From the NCBI RefSeq assembly GCF_009725985.1, contig NZ_RCNR01000027.1, positions 1-64,000 of the forward strand: 64,000 bases of DNA. Direction: 5' to 3'. Numbering within the stretch: the stretch's first letter is position 1; each line of letters begins with the position of its first letter. The translations under genes were made by a program, and so were the position numbers. Under the pieces are notes generated by a model. The model was not told where the DNA came from, did not search any database, and saw nothing but the letters and a program-made list of their open reading frames with translations. This stretch comes from Zobellia amurskyensis (lineage in GTDB: Bacteria > Bacteroidota > Bacteroidia > Flavobacteriales > Flavobacteriaceae). This document shows, in pieces, positions 28,038 to 36,798 of this stretch.

Positions 28038-29363
28038 ATGGAATACCTGCCAAATATTTTATTTGTAATCGTACTAATAGCCGGTATCGGTTTTTTTGCC
28101 CGTAACGTAAAACGGCTATCTAGAAATATTAAACTAGGTAAAGATGTAGACGTTTCCGATAATATAGGTCAGCGTTGGAAAAATATGGCAAAAATAGCTT
28201 TGGGCCAGACTAAAATGGTCGTTCGCCCAATTGCTGGTTTTCTTCATATTATAGTATATGTTGGTTTCATTATTATCAATATTGAGGTGATTGAAATTAT
28301 TTTAGACGGTATTTTAGGAACACATCGTCTTTTTGCCCCCTTCGGTACAGTGTATGATATTCTAATTGGTTCTTTTGAAGTCTTGGCGTTCTTGGTTATT
28401 GTAGCCGTAACCGTTTTTTGGATTCGTAGGAATATAATCCGTGTCAAAAGGTTTCTTAAACCCGAAATGACAGGTTGGCCAAAACAAGACGGAAACCTCA
28501 TTCTGTATATAGAATTGGTATTGATGGTACTGTTTTTAACCATGAACGGTGCTGATTATCAATTACAACAAATGGGTGCGGCTCATTATACCGAAGCCGG
28601 TATGTTCCCCGTAAGCCAATTTATGGCACCATTTTTTGATGGTATGTCCATTAGTTCATTGATTCTTGTTGAGCGAACGGCATGGTGGTTACATATTATA
28701 GGCATACTTTGTTTTTTAAACTATCTGTACTATTCAAAACATTTACACATACTATTGGCCTTCCCAAATACATTTTATGGAAAATTGGTGCCAAAGGGTC
28801 AATTCCAAAATTTAGATGCGGTAACGGCAGAAGTGAAATTAATGATGGATCCTTCGGCTGATCCTTTCGCAGCTCCTGCAGAGGATGCTGCTGAACCTGC
28901 CAAATTTGGTGCTTCGGATGTTATGGATTTAAGTTGGGTACAACTTTTAAATTCATATACCTGTACAGAATGTGGCCGTTGTACGGATGAATGTCCGGCA
29001 AACCAGACGGGGAAAAAGCTTTCACCCAGAAAGATAATGATGGATACCAGAGACAGGCTGGAAGAGGTAGGTAAAAATATAGATGCTAACAAAGGGCAGT
29101 TTGTTGATGACGGCAAGCAGCTTTTAGATGGTTATATTACACGAGAGGAACTTTGGGCTTGTACTACTTGTAATGCTTGTGTTCAGGCTTGCCCGGTAAG
29201 TATAGACCCTCTTTCCATTATTATGGATATGCGTCAATATTTAGTTATGGAGCAATCCGCGGCACCTACTGATTTGAATAACATGATGGGCAATATAGAG
29301 AACAATGGCGCTCCATGGCCTTTTAATCAAATGGACCGACTAAACTGGGCCAAAGAAGAATAG
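28038..29363 (+). CDS. Membrane-anchored 4Fe-4S protein, HdrC-like with NarI-like helices
   Basis: 441 aa. The N-terminal 240 residues have about five transmembrane helices resembling a cytochrome-b/NarI-like module. The C-terminal part has two 4Fe-4S motifs, CTECGRCTDECP (Cys309, 312, 315, 319) and CTTCNACVQACP (Cys375, 378, 381, 385). With the downstream CCG-domain protein this forms a heterodisulfide-reductase/glycolate-oxidase-like electron-transfer pair. The natural electron donor and acceptor are unknown. The ATG follows the MlaD stop with no gap. An Ala/Asp/Glu/Pro-rich linker (about 272-292) joins the membrane and Fe-S parts. Confidence 0.88.
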   Translation: MEYLPNILFVIVLIAGIGFFARNVKRLSRNIKLGKDVDVSDNIGQRWKNMAKIALGQTKMVVRPIAGFLHIIVYVGFIIINIEVIEIILDGILGTHRLFAPFGTVYDILIGSFEVLAFLVIVAVTVFWIRRNIIRVKRFLKPEMTGWPKQDGNLILYIELVLMVLFLTMNGADYQLQQMGAAHYTEAGMFPVSQFMAPFFDGMSISSLILVERTAWWLHIIGILCFLNYLYYSKHLHILLAFPNTFYGKLVPKGQFQNLDAVTAEVKLMMDPSADPFAAPAEDAAEPAKFGASDVMDLSWVQLLNSYTCTECGRCTDECPANQTGKKLSPRKIMMDTRDRLEEVGKNIDANKGQFVDDGKQLLDGYITREELWACTTCNACVQACPVSIDPLSIIMDMRQYLVMEQSAAPTDLNNMMGNIENNGAPWPFNQMDRLNWAKEE

Positions 29364-29414
29364 CTAGGCATTTACAGTGGCTTAATTAATTTAATTGAAC
29401 TTGAATTTTTTAGA

Positions 29415-30206
29415 ATGGCGAACGAATTAAAAGTTCCAACAATGGCAGAACTCTTTGCCGCAGGTCAAAAACCAGAAGTATTGTTTTGGGTAGGCTGCGC
29501 AGGAAGTTTTGACGATAGGGCAAAGAAGATTACAAAGGCGTTTGTTCAGTTATTGAACAGGGCAAATGTTTCGTTTGCTGTTTTAGGAACGGAAGAAAGT
29601 TGTACCGGTGATCCAGCAAAAAGAGCTGGGAACGAATTTCTTTTCCAAATGCAGGCGGTTACCAATATAGAGGTAATGAATGCCTATGGAATAAATAAAA
29701 TTGTTACGGCTTGTCCACATTGTTTTAATACAATAAAGAACGAATATCCCGGTTTGGGAGGTCATTATGAGGTTGTTCACCATACACAGTTCTTGAAAAA
29801 ACTTTTTGAAGATGGAAGAATTACTCTTGAAGGTGGCAAATTTAAAGGCAAGCGTATTACGTATCATGACCCTTGTTATTTAGGTAGGGCAAATAATGTT
29901 TATGAGGCGCCTCGTGATTTGATTCGGAAATTAGATGCCGAACTTATTGAAATGAAGAGTTGTAAGGAAAAAGGATTATGTTGTGGTGCTGGTGGTGCCC
30001 AGATGTTCAAAGAGCCAGAGAAAGGTGATAAAGATGTAAATATTGAACGTACCGAACAAGCCTTGGAAACCCAACCTGAAATTATTGCCGCTGGATGTCC
30101 ATTCTGTAATACAATGATGACTGATGGTGTAAAGAACAAAGAGAAAGAAGGAGCAATTGCAGTAATGGATATAGCCGAACTTATTGCTTCGGCAGGAGAT
30201 TTGTAA
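29415..30206 (+). CDS. CCG-domain Fe-S protein, HdrB/GlpC-like
   Basis: 263 aa, soluble. It has two cysteine-rich (CCG) domains: the first with FWVGCAGSFDDR, then VTACPHCFNT; the second with HDPCYLGR, GLCCGAGGAQM and AAGCPFCNTM. These ligate non-cubane or 4Fe-4S clusters in HdrB-type subunits. It lies 51 bases after the membrane Fe-S gene and is its evident partner. The reaction is not identifiable from sequence; flavin-linked or thiol-disulfide redox at the membrane is a family-level guess. Confidence 0.9.
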   Translation: MANELKVPTMAELFAAGQKPEVLFWVGCAGSFDDRAKKITKAFVQLLNRANVSFAVLGTEESCTGDPAKRAGNEFLFQMQAVTNIEVMNAYGINKIVTACPHCFNTIKNEYPGLGGHYEVVHHTQFLKKLFEDGRITLEGGKFKGKRITYHDPCYLGRANNVYEAPRDLIRKLDAELIEMKSCKEKGLCCGAGGAQMFKEPEKGDKDVNIERTEQALETQPEIIAAGCPFCNTMMTDGVKNKEKEGAIAVMDIAELIASAGDL

Positions 30207-30245
30207 GCGCCCAAATATAAGAACCCCAAATTAGAACACTTTATA

Positions 30246-30728
30246 ATGCTAGTAGAATTCAATACTTTACCTGATGCTTCTCGCATCTGGATTTATCAAG
30301 GGAGCCGTAGTTTTACGGAAACCGAACTTGAGGAAATACAAAAAGAACTCAATGATTTTATAGGTGAATGGACAGCTCATGGTAGTCAGTTAAACGCCGG
30401 TTATGAAATAAAATACAGGAGATTTATTGTCTTGGCCTTAGACCAAAGCGCTACCGCAGCATCAGGTTGTTCAATAGACGCATCGGTACATTTTATTCAA
30501 CATTTGGAGAAAAAGTACAATGTTGAATTGTTAGATAAGATGAATGTCTCTTATAAGCAGGGAGAGCATGTTGCGTATAAAACTTTGGTAGATTTCAAAA
30601 AGATGGCAAAGCAGAAAGCGGTCTCTAAAAACACTATCGTTTTTAATAACTTGGTAACGAATAAACAGGAATATCAAGAGCATTGGGAGGTGCCCGCTTC
30701 TGAAAGCTGGCACTCGCGTTTCATGTAG
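30246..30728 (+). CDS. Conserved small Bacteroidota protein of unknown function
   Basis: 160 aa with no signal peptide or membrane helix. Relatives in Flavobacteriia are often labelled ABC transporter ATPase, but I see no Walker A, Walker B or ABC signature here, so that label is unsupported. Conserved-looking parts are SRIWIYQGSRSFTETEL near the start, a central ALDQSATAASGCSIDASVHF, and the C-terminal WEVPASESWHSRF. It lies 39 bases after the Fe-S gene in the same direction, suggesting co-transcription with the mlaD-Fe-S unit. A compact metal- or redox-linked role is possible but unproven. Confidence 0.8.
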   Translation: MLVEFNTLPDASRIWIYQGSRSFTETELEEIQKELNDFIGEWTAHGSQLNAGYEIKYRRFIVLALDQSATAASGCSIDASVHFIQHLEKKYNVELLDKMNVSYKQGEHVAYKTLVDFKKMAKQKAVSKNTIVFNNLVTNKQEYQEHWEVPASESWHSRFM

Positions 30729-30833
30729 AAACTATATACCTTTTGTTTTCTGAAGTATTGATTTCATTATATATATCGGATGAAATGCAATATTCTTTTT
30801 AGTTTTTAGTTATTGCCATAGATCTATTTTGTA

Positions 30834-33746
30834 ATGCGGTTTTTCCCTGTTTTTTCCTTACTTTTTTTTGTATTTCTAAGTGCTAATGCCCAGCAACATC
30901 CTTTGGTGACCAAAGATAGTTCAGCTCAAAGCAAATGGGTTGATGCGCGCTACGATGAAATGACTTTAGACCAGAAACTGGGACAACTCTTTATGGTTAT
31001 GGTGGCATCCGATCAAGCAAAGGCCAGCACGGATAAAGTAAAGGCTTTAATTAAAGAACAGCAGATAGGAGGCGTTATATTTTCTACAGGAGGCCCGGTA
31101 AGACAGGCAAAATTAACCAACGAATTTCAGTCGGTTTCAAAAGTACCGCTCATGATCGGTTTGGATGCGGAATGGGGTCTGTCCATGCGTTTAGATTCCA
31201 CCTATGCTTTTCCTTGGAATATGACTTTAGGTGCTATAACGGATAATACAATTGTATATAAAGTAGGAGAGCGTATTGGTGAACATGCCAAACGTTTAGG
31301 GGTTCATATCAATTTTGCTCCGGATGTAGATATCAATACAAATCCTCAAAACCCAATAATAGGTAATCGTTCTTTTGGAGAAAATCGCGAAAATGTAGCT
31401 GAAAAGGGCATCGCTTTTATGAAGGGGATGGAAAGCGCTGGTGTACTTTCAAGTGGAAAACATTTTCCGGGCCATGGAGATACTTCCACAGATTCCCATA
31501 AAGCCCTACCTATTATCAATTTTACTAGAGAACGACTGGACAGTGTTGAATTGTATCCTTTTAAAAGATTGATAGATGAAGGCTTAAGCAGTGTAATGGT
31601 TGCGCATCTAGAGGTTCCTGCGTTAGAATTAAAAAAAGAACTTCCCTCTTCATTGTCCGAGCAAATTATTTCCGGATTGCTTAAGGAGGAAATGTGTTTT
31701 GAAGGATTGGTGTTCACAGATGCCCTTAATATGAAGGGGGTTACCAACCATGGTAAGGATGGTGACGCAGAACTGGCTGCATTTATGGCTGGTAATGACA
31801 TCTTACTTATGCCTACTCAAGTAGAAAAAGCGAAAGAAAAGCTTGCCAAAGCATACGATAAGGGTAAAATTACAGAAGAGAGGCTGGCTAGTTCTGTCAA
31901 AAAGATTTTGATGGCCAAATACAAAGTCGGCCTTAATAAGTATAAACCAATAGAGTTAAATAATCTTTACGAAGACCTTAATTCCAGAACGGATGATTTG
32001 GTTTATGAAGAAGCTATTGAGAATGCTTTAACGGTGGTAAAGAACAATTTTTACCTAATGGGTATAAAGCAGTTAGAGAACAAGAAAATCGCATATGTAA
32101 AATTTGGTGATGCAGACAGCGACCCATTTGTTGAGGAATTGAACAAATATGCCAAAGTAACTCAAGTAAACGGAAGTGATATTGGTACTTTAAAAAATAA
32201 ACTCAAGGATTATAATTTGGTGATTATTGGCCATCACAAGAGTAATGAAAGCCCTTGGAAAGCCTATAAGTTTTCAAAAAAGGAGCTACAGTGGTTGCAA
32301 GAAATTGCGGATGAGAGAACATCAAACCTTATACTCTCTGTATTTGCCAAGCCGTATGCACTCCTAGACGTGCCATCGTTCAAAAGTATTGATGGAGTAG
32401 TGGTAGCGTATCAAAATAGTGAATTGGCGCAGCGTAAGACGGCTCAATTGATTTTTGGAGCTATAGCGGCAGACGGAAAGCTTCCGGTTACGGCAAATAA
32501 AGATTTTCCAGTTAATACTCAAGTGAAACTAAAATCATTACTTCGGTTGGGGTATAGCTACCCGGAAAGGGTAGGTTTTGATGCGGCCAAATTGGCTGAA
32601 GTAGATACTTTGGTGCAGCACGGCCTTGACTCTTTAATGTTCCCTGGTGCCCAGGTTTTGATTGCCCGTAAAGGAAAGGTGATTTATAATAAGGGTTTTG
32701 GAAAACCAACCTATGACTCCAAAGACAGTATTACTACAGAGAACATTTATGATTTAGCCTCCATTTCAAAAATATTGGGTACACTGCCCATGATTATGAA
32801 GATGGAAGAGGAAGGTACTATTAAGTTAAATAATACATTTCAAGAATTGATTCCTGAATATACCGATTCTGAATTGAAGAACGTTACGGTTCTAAAAGCC
32901 TTATCTCATTACGGGCGGCTTCCTGCATGGATTGCTTTTTATGTTGATACACTAGATAAAGATAGAAAGCCATCAAAAGAGTTTTACAGGACAGAACCTA
33001 CAGATGGTTTTTCATACAAGGTGACGGATAAACTTTATCTAACGGATGCATATAAGGATTCCATATACAACAGGATCGGTCGTCAAGATTTGAAATCTAA
33101 CCGCTACCGATATAGCGATGTGGCGTATTATGTGATGAAGAATTACGTTGAAAAAATTGGAAAAAAGCGATTGGATAAACAAGTTGATGAGTTTCTGTAT
33201 CAGCCAATTGGTGCCATGAGCACAAGTTACAATCCACTTGAAAAATTCCCCAAAAATAGAATTGTACCATCAGAGGAAGATAAGTATTACCGTTATGAGA
33301 CTGTTCAGGGCTATGTTCATGATATGGGAGCGGCCATGCAGGGTGGAGTAGGTGGTCACGCAGGTCTTTTTAGTAATGCGGAAGATGTGGCCAAAATAAT
33401 GCAGATGTATTTACAAAACGGCATTTATGGAGGTACTCGATTTTTAGATGCTCGTACCGTCAAGAAATTCAACACTTGTTATTTCTGCGATGAAAATGTT
33501 AGGCGGGGAGTTGGTTTTGATAAACCACAGTTAAAGGACAGTGGTCCCACATGCGGATGTGTTTCTCGCAAAAGCTTTGGCCATAGTGGTTTTACGGGAA
33601 CGTTTACATGGGCAGATCCAGAAGAAGAAATTGTTTATGTGTTTTTGTCTAATCGTACGTACCCAACATCTTCTAACACACTTTTAATAAAGTCAGGTTT
33701 AAGAACCAGGATTCAGCAAGTAATTTATGATGCAATCGTAAATTAA
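30834..33746 (+). CDS. GH3 beta-N-acetylglucosaminidase fused to a serine beta-lactamase-like hydrolase
   Basis: 970 aa. A signal peptide ends SANAQ. The N-terminal GH3 domain (about 35-375) has the NagZ motif KHFPGHGDTSTDSH (209-222, with the His214/Asp216 general acid pair) and the nucleophile Asp296 in VFTDALNMKG. A GH3 C-terminal-like segment follows (about 395-570). The last third (about 585-960) is a class C beta-lactamase/PBP-like serine hydrolase with SISK (Ser643, Lys646), YSD (760-762) and HSG (917-919). The fusion is known in Bacteroidota. It probably removes GlcNAc from muropeptides and trims peptides or esters in the periplasm during cell-wall recycling. Confidence 0.92.
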   Translation: MRFFPVFSLLFFVFLSANAQQHPLVTKDSSAQSKWVDARYDEMTLDQKLGQLFMVMVASDQAKASTDKVKALIKEQQIGGVIFSTGGPVRQAKLTNEFQSVSKVPLMIGLDAEWGLSMRLDSTYAFPWNMTLGAITDNTIVYKVGERIGEHAKRLGVHINFAPDVDINTNPQNPIIGNRSFGENRENVAEKGIAFMKGMESAGVLSSGKHFPGHGDTSTDSHKALPIINFTRERLDSVELYPFKRLIDEGLSSVMVAHLEVPALELKKELPSSLSEQIISGLLKEEMCFEGLVFTDALNMKGVTNHGKDGDAELAAFMAGNDILLMPTQVEKAKEKLAKAYDKGKITEERLASSVKKILMAKYKVGLNKYKPIELNNLYEDLNSRTDDLVYEEAIENALTVVKNNFYLMGIKQLENKKIAYVKFGDADSDPFVEELNKYAKVTQVNGSDIGTLKNKLKDYNLVIIGHHKSNESPWKAYKFSKKELQWLQEIADERTSNLILSVFAKPYALLDVPSFKSIDGVVVAYQNSELAQRKTAQLIFGAIAADGKLPVTANKDFPVNTQVKLKSLLRLGYSYPERVGFDAAKLAEVDTLVQHGLDSLMFPGAQVLIARKGKVIYNKGFGKPTYDSKDSITTENIYDLASISKILGTLPMIMKMEEEGTIKLNNTFQELIPEYTDSELKNVTVLKALSHYGRLPAWIAFYVDTLDKDRKPSKEFYRTEPTDGFSYKVTDKLYLTDAYKDSIYNRIGRQDLKSNRYRYSDVAYYVMKNYVEKIGKKRLDKQVDEFLYQPIGAMSTSYNPLEKFPKNRIVPSEEDKYYRYETVQGYVHDMGAAMQGGVGGHAGLFSNAEDVAKIMQMYLQNGIYGGTRFLDARTVKKFNTCYFCDENVRRGVGFDKPQLKDSGPTCGCVSRKSFGHSGFTGTFTWADPEEEIVYVFLSNRTYPTSSNTLLIKSGLRTRIQQVIYDAIVN

Positions 33747-33889
33747 ATCTAGTTGAAATTTCAATACCATCTTGCTGGTAATTAGGGGCTAAAATTCTCA
33801 GTCCCGTTCTTATTTAAATATTCTCACCCATCTTGAAATTAAAAAGGGGTTTTACCGACTTACTTTATAGATTTAGCTAAATTTGACTG

Positions 33890-35035
33890 ATGAAAATAGC
33901 AATAGTTTGTTACCCTACATTTGGGGGCAGCGGTGTAGTAGCCACAGAACTTGGTATAGCTCTGGCCAATAGAGGTCATGAAGTACATTTTGTAACTTAC
34001 AAACAACCGGTTCGCTTGGGCCTTTTGGGTAATAAAATATACTTTCACGAGGTTCACGTTCCCGAATATCCATTGTTCAAGTATCAACCTTATGAGTTGG
34101 CTCTGTCTAGCAAGTTGGTGGATACCGTTAAACTTCATAAGATAGATATTCTCCATGTTCATTATGCCATTCCACATGCCTATGCGGGTTATATGGCAAA
34201 AAAAATGTTGGAAGAAGAGGGAATTCATCTGCCTATGATTACTACGTTGCACGGTACGGATATTACCTTGGTAGGTAAACATCCGTTTTATAAACCTGCT
34301 GTAACTTTTAGTATTAATCAATCTGATATTGTTACTTCGGTTTCTGAGAATCTTAAACAGCGAACTATGGAGTTCTTTGATATTAAGAATGAAATTGAAG
34401 TAGTTCCTAATTTTATCGATAAATCTAATTACAGTACTTCTTTTACAGATTGTCAGCGCTCTTTAATGGCTGAAGATGATGAAAAGATAGTTACCCATAT
34501 CAGTAACTTCAGAAAGGTAAAACGTATACCGGACGTAATTGAAATTTTCAACCGCATTCAGAAAGAGATTCCTGCTAAATTAGTGATGGTAGGTGAGGGA
34601 CCTGAAAAGGAGAATGCCGAAAGGTTATGTGAGGAAAAAGGTATTGCGGATAAGGTCATATTCTTGGGTAATAGCAATGAAATAGATAGAATTCTTTGTT
34701 TTTCAGATTTATTCTTATTGCCTTCTGAGTCAGAAAGTTTTGGTTTAGCGGCTTTGGAAGCAATGATTAATAAAGTACCGGTAATATCTAGTAATGCTGG
34801 AGGAATTCCAGAGGTAAACCAACATGGTATCACTGGCTTTTTAAGTGATGTGGGTGATGTTGAGGATATGGCTAAAAATGCATTGACTATTTTAAAAGAC
34901 GATTCTACGTTAGAAGAATTCAAGAAAAACGCTGTAATATCTGCAGGGCGATTTGATATAATGAAGGTTTTGCCACTTTATGAAGCACTTTATGATAGAG
35001 CGTATAAAGGAAGGTTTAATAAATCCTATAGTTAA
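33890..35035 (+). CDS. bshA: N-acetyl-alpha-D-glucosaminyl L-malate synthase BshA
   Basis: 381 aa GT4 glycosyltransferase. The N-terminus MKIAIVCYPTFGGSGVVATELG and the HVHYAIPHAYAGYMAKKM motif are characteristic of BshA, which joins UDP-GlcNAc to L-malate in the first step of bacillithiol synthesis. The UDP-binding C-terminal part shows VGEGPEKENAE and the ESESFGLAALEAM EX7E motif. bshB and bshC are not adjacent. TAAATTTG (33877-33884) ends 5 bases before the ATG, so a leaderless mRNA is possible, but there is no -33 box. The next gene follows after one base. Confidence 0.95.
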   Translation: MKIAIVCYPTFGGSGVVATELGIALANRGHEVHFVTYKQPVRLGLLGNKIYFHEVHVPEYPLFKYQPYELALSSKLVDTVKLHKIDILHVHYAIPHAYAGYMAKKMLEEEGIHLPMITTLHGTDITLVGKHPFYKPAVTFSINQSDIVTSVSENLKQRTMEFFDIKNEIEVVPNFIDKSNYSTSFTDCQRSLMAEDDEKIVTHISNFRKVKRIPDVIEIFNRIQKEIPAKLVMVGEGPEKENAERLCEEKGIADKVIFLGNSNEIDRILCFSDLFLLPSESESFGLAALEAMINKVPVISSNAGGIPEVNQHGITGFLSDVGDVEDMAKNALTILKDDSTLEEFKKNAVISAGRFDIMKVLPLYEALYDRAYKGRFNKSYS

Positions 35036-35036
35036 T

Positions 35037-35480
35037 ATGAAGCCTATCCTCTTAATTATAGTTTTGTTTTTTTCATCTTGTAAAGGACAAGAGAAGGGGA
35101 TAAGGAATGAAAGAGGTGTGCAAACGGAAGAACGATTACTACTTGTGGAAAGTGATAATTACAGTGGCTCTGATGAAGAAGAGTTTATAGTTGTTACGGA
35201 TATGAAGACCTTACAGAAGTTTTATTCCAAAGTAAATAGAACCAGAAAACCTGGATTACCGCTTCCTCAAATAGATTTCACTAAAGAATTGCTTATTATT
35301 TACTGTGCAGGAAAGCGCAAAAATTCTTATGAGCCCAGGCTTTTTGTAGCCAATGAGTCAGAAAATGAGCTCGTTCTTGGAGTTATGAATGAGAATAAGA
35401 AAGAAACATCTACATCTATTACCACGCCTTTTTCAGTTTATAGATTACCACTTACCCAAAAGGAAATTATACTACAATAG
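35037..35480 (+). CDS. Small predicted lipoprotein
   Basis: 147 aa from ATG 35037. An upstream in-frame ATG at 34980 overlaps bshA and would spoil the signal peptide, so I chose the internal start. The N-terminus MKPILLIIVLFFSSC has a lipobox with Cys15, followed by KGQEKG. The remainder is a compact mixed alpha/beta domain (VTDMKTLQKFYSKVNRTRKPG, FTKELLIIYCAGKR). I do not recognise a domain with certainty; it resembles small protease-inhibitor-like or DUF lipoproteins. It starts one base after the bshA stop, so translation is probably coupled. Confidence 0.75.
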   Translation: MKPILLIIVLFFSSCKGQEKGIRNERGVQTEERLLLVESDNYSGSDEEEFIVVTDMKTLQKFYSKVNRTRKPGLPLPQIDFTKELLIIYCAGKRKNSYEPRLFVANESENELVLGVMNENKKETSTSITTPFSVYRLPLTQKEIILQ

Positions 35481-35611
35481 TACTGTTAACGGCTGTTAAG
35501 GATATTGTAAATCCAGCAGACTGCCGAATTTTGTTACCGTTCAAAGTGTATTGTAGTCTTATTGGTTTGATAGTCATTACTTTGTGGTCAGGACACCCAA
35601 ATCTAATTATT

Positions 35612-36793
35612 ATGAAATCCTATATCTATTTTATAGTGTTTGTGCTGTGCGCTTCAATGAACCTGCTACAAGCCCAAGGAGAATTTCAACTAACTCCCAA
35701 AGACAGTATTGTAAAGAGTTCATGGATGTTTGGCATTGGCTACAATATTGTAGATGATTCCGGAGATGTTTTTGATGAGCTACTTTCATTTGGAGAACAG
35801 TGGAACGCACTTCCCTATCCATCTAGGGTTAGTATTGGTAGATATTTTGAAAGTGGAATTGGTATAGAGGCTATTGGTAGTTACAATAAATATAAGGTAG
35901 GTAAATTTATTGACGGAAGAACGAACCTTGAAGAATCTCACTATTATGGATTGGATGCACGATTAACTTATGATCTTAATAAAATTATAGGGCAAACAGG
36001 TTGGTTTGATCCTTATTTAGGTGTGGGTGCTGGATATACGGAAGCTAATAATGAGCCAAGGGCAACTTATAATGCGGTTGTTGGTTTTAGAACTTGGTTT
36101 TCAAATAGAATAGGTTTGGATTTTAGCTCTTCGGGAAAATGGGCCGCTAATAATGATGAGGCCACTAACCATTTACAACATGCTGCAGGAGTAGTGTATC
36201 AGTTTGGTATTAAAAAAGGATTGTCCAAAAAGGGAGCAGAGAAGTTGGCTTTAATGGAAGAAATGGCCCAAAATCTTGAAAAAGAAAAAGATTCCCTTGC
36301 TGCTATTCAGCAAAGGGAAAGAGAACAAGCCGCTTTGGCTGCGCGTCTTGCAAAAGAAAAGGAGCAGGCACTTCTGGCGGCGGCTAAAAAAGCCAAGATA
36401 GATGCTGAAAACCAACGTAAGGCAAAAATAAAAACGGAAATAGATAATTTAGGTTTTGCTTATTTTGATCTTAATTCGTCTTATTTAAATTTAAAATCTA
36501 AAAAAGTTTTAGATGGATTGGCTCTTATTCTACAAAAATATCCTGAACTAGAATTAAAAATCAGTTCTTATACCGATTCAAGAGGAGCATCAGCTTATAA
36601 TGATTGGCTGTCCCAAAGAAGGGTGGATAGAACCAAAGCCTATCTTTTGAAGAAAGGAGTAGAAGCAAGCCGGTTGACTACTGAGGCCTACGGTGAAAGC
36701 CTTTTGTTAAACGAATGTGATGACAATACCTATTGTAGTGAAGAAAAGCATCAGGTAAATAGACGTTCGGAATTTGTAATTACTAAATTTTAA
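35612..36793 (+). CDS. OmpA family outer-membrane protein
   Basis: 393 aa from ATG 35612 (signal peptide ending LLQAQG). A longer TTG frame from 35531 would place non-signal residues before it and is rejected. The N-terminal half is an eight-stranded-barrel-like region (YNIVDDSG, YLGVGAGYTEANN, WAANNDEATNH). It is followed by a charged coiled-coil (about 200-285, EKEKDSLAAIQQREREQAALAARL) and a C-terminal OmpA peptidoglycan-binding domain (YFDLNSSYLNLKSK, SYTDSRGASAYNDWLSQRRVDRTKAYL, NRRSEFVI). It tethers the outer membrane to the cell wall. It converges on the COG5610-like gene with a 5-base gap. Confidence 0.9.
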   Translation: MKSYIYFIVFVLCASMNLLQAQGEFQLTPKDSIVKSSWMFGIGYNIVDDSGDVFDELLSFGEQWNALPYPSRVSIGRYFESGIGIEAIGSYNKYKVGKFIDGRTNLEESHYYGLDARLTYDLNKIIGQTGWFDPYLGVGAGYTEANNEPRATYNAVVGFRTWFSNRIGLDFSSSGKWAANNDEATNHLQHAAGVVYQFGIKKGLSKKGAEKLALMEEMAQNLEKEKDSLAAIQQREREQAALAARLAKEKEQALLAAAKKAKIDAENQRKAKIKTEIDNLGFAYFDLNSSYLNLKSKKVLDGLALILQKYPELELKISSYTDSRGASAYNDWLSQRRVDRTKAYLLKKGVEASRLTTEAYGESLLLNECDDNTYCSEEKHQVNRRSEFVITKF

Positions 36794-36798
36794 GCTTA

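Noticed and set aside
33877-33884. Firm promoter call before bshA
   Set aside because: Only the -7 element is present, no -33 box is found, and it lies 5 bases from the ATG; it is kept as a remark only.
34980-35036. Upstream start for the small lipoprotein
   Set aside because: It overlaps the bshA end and would put a non-signal stretch before the lipobox; the ATG at 35037 is better.
35531-35611. Longer N-terminus for the OmpA-type protein
   Set aside because: It begins with TTG and adds residues before a complete signal peptide that has its own ATG.
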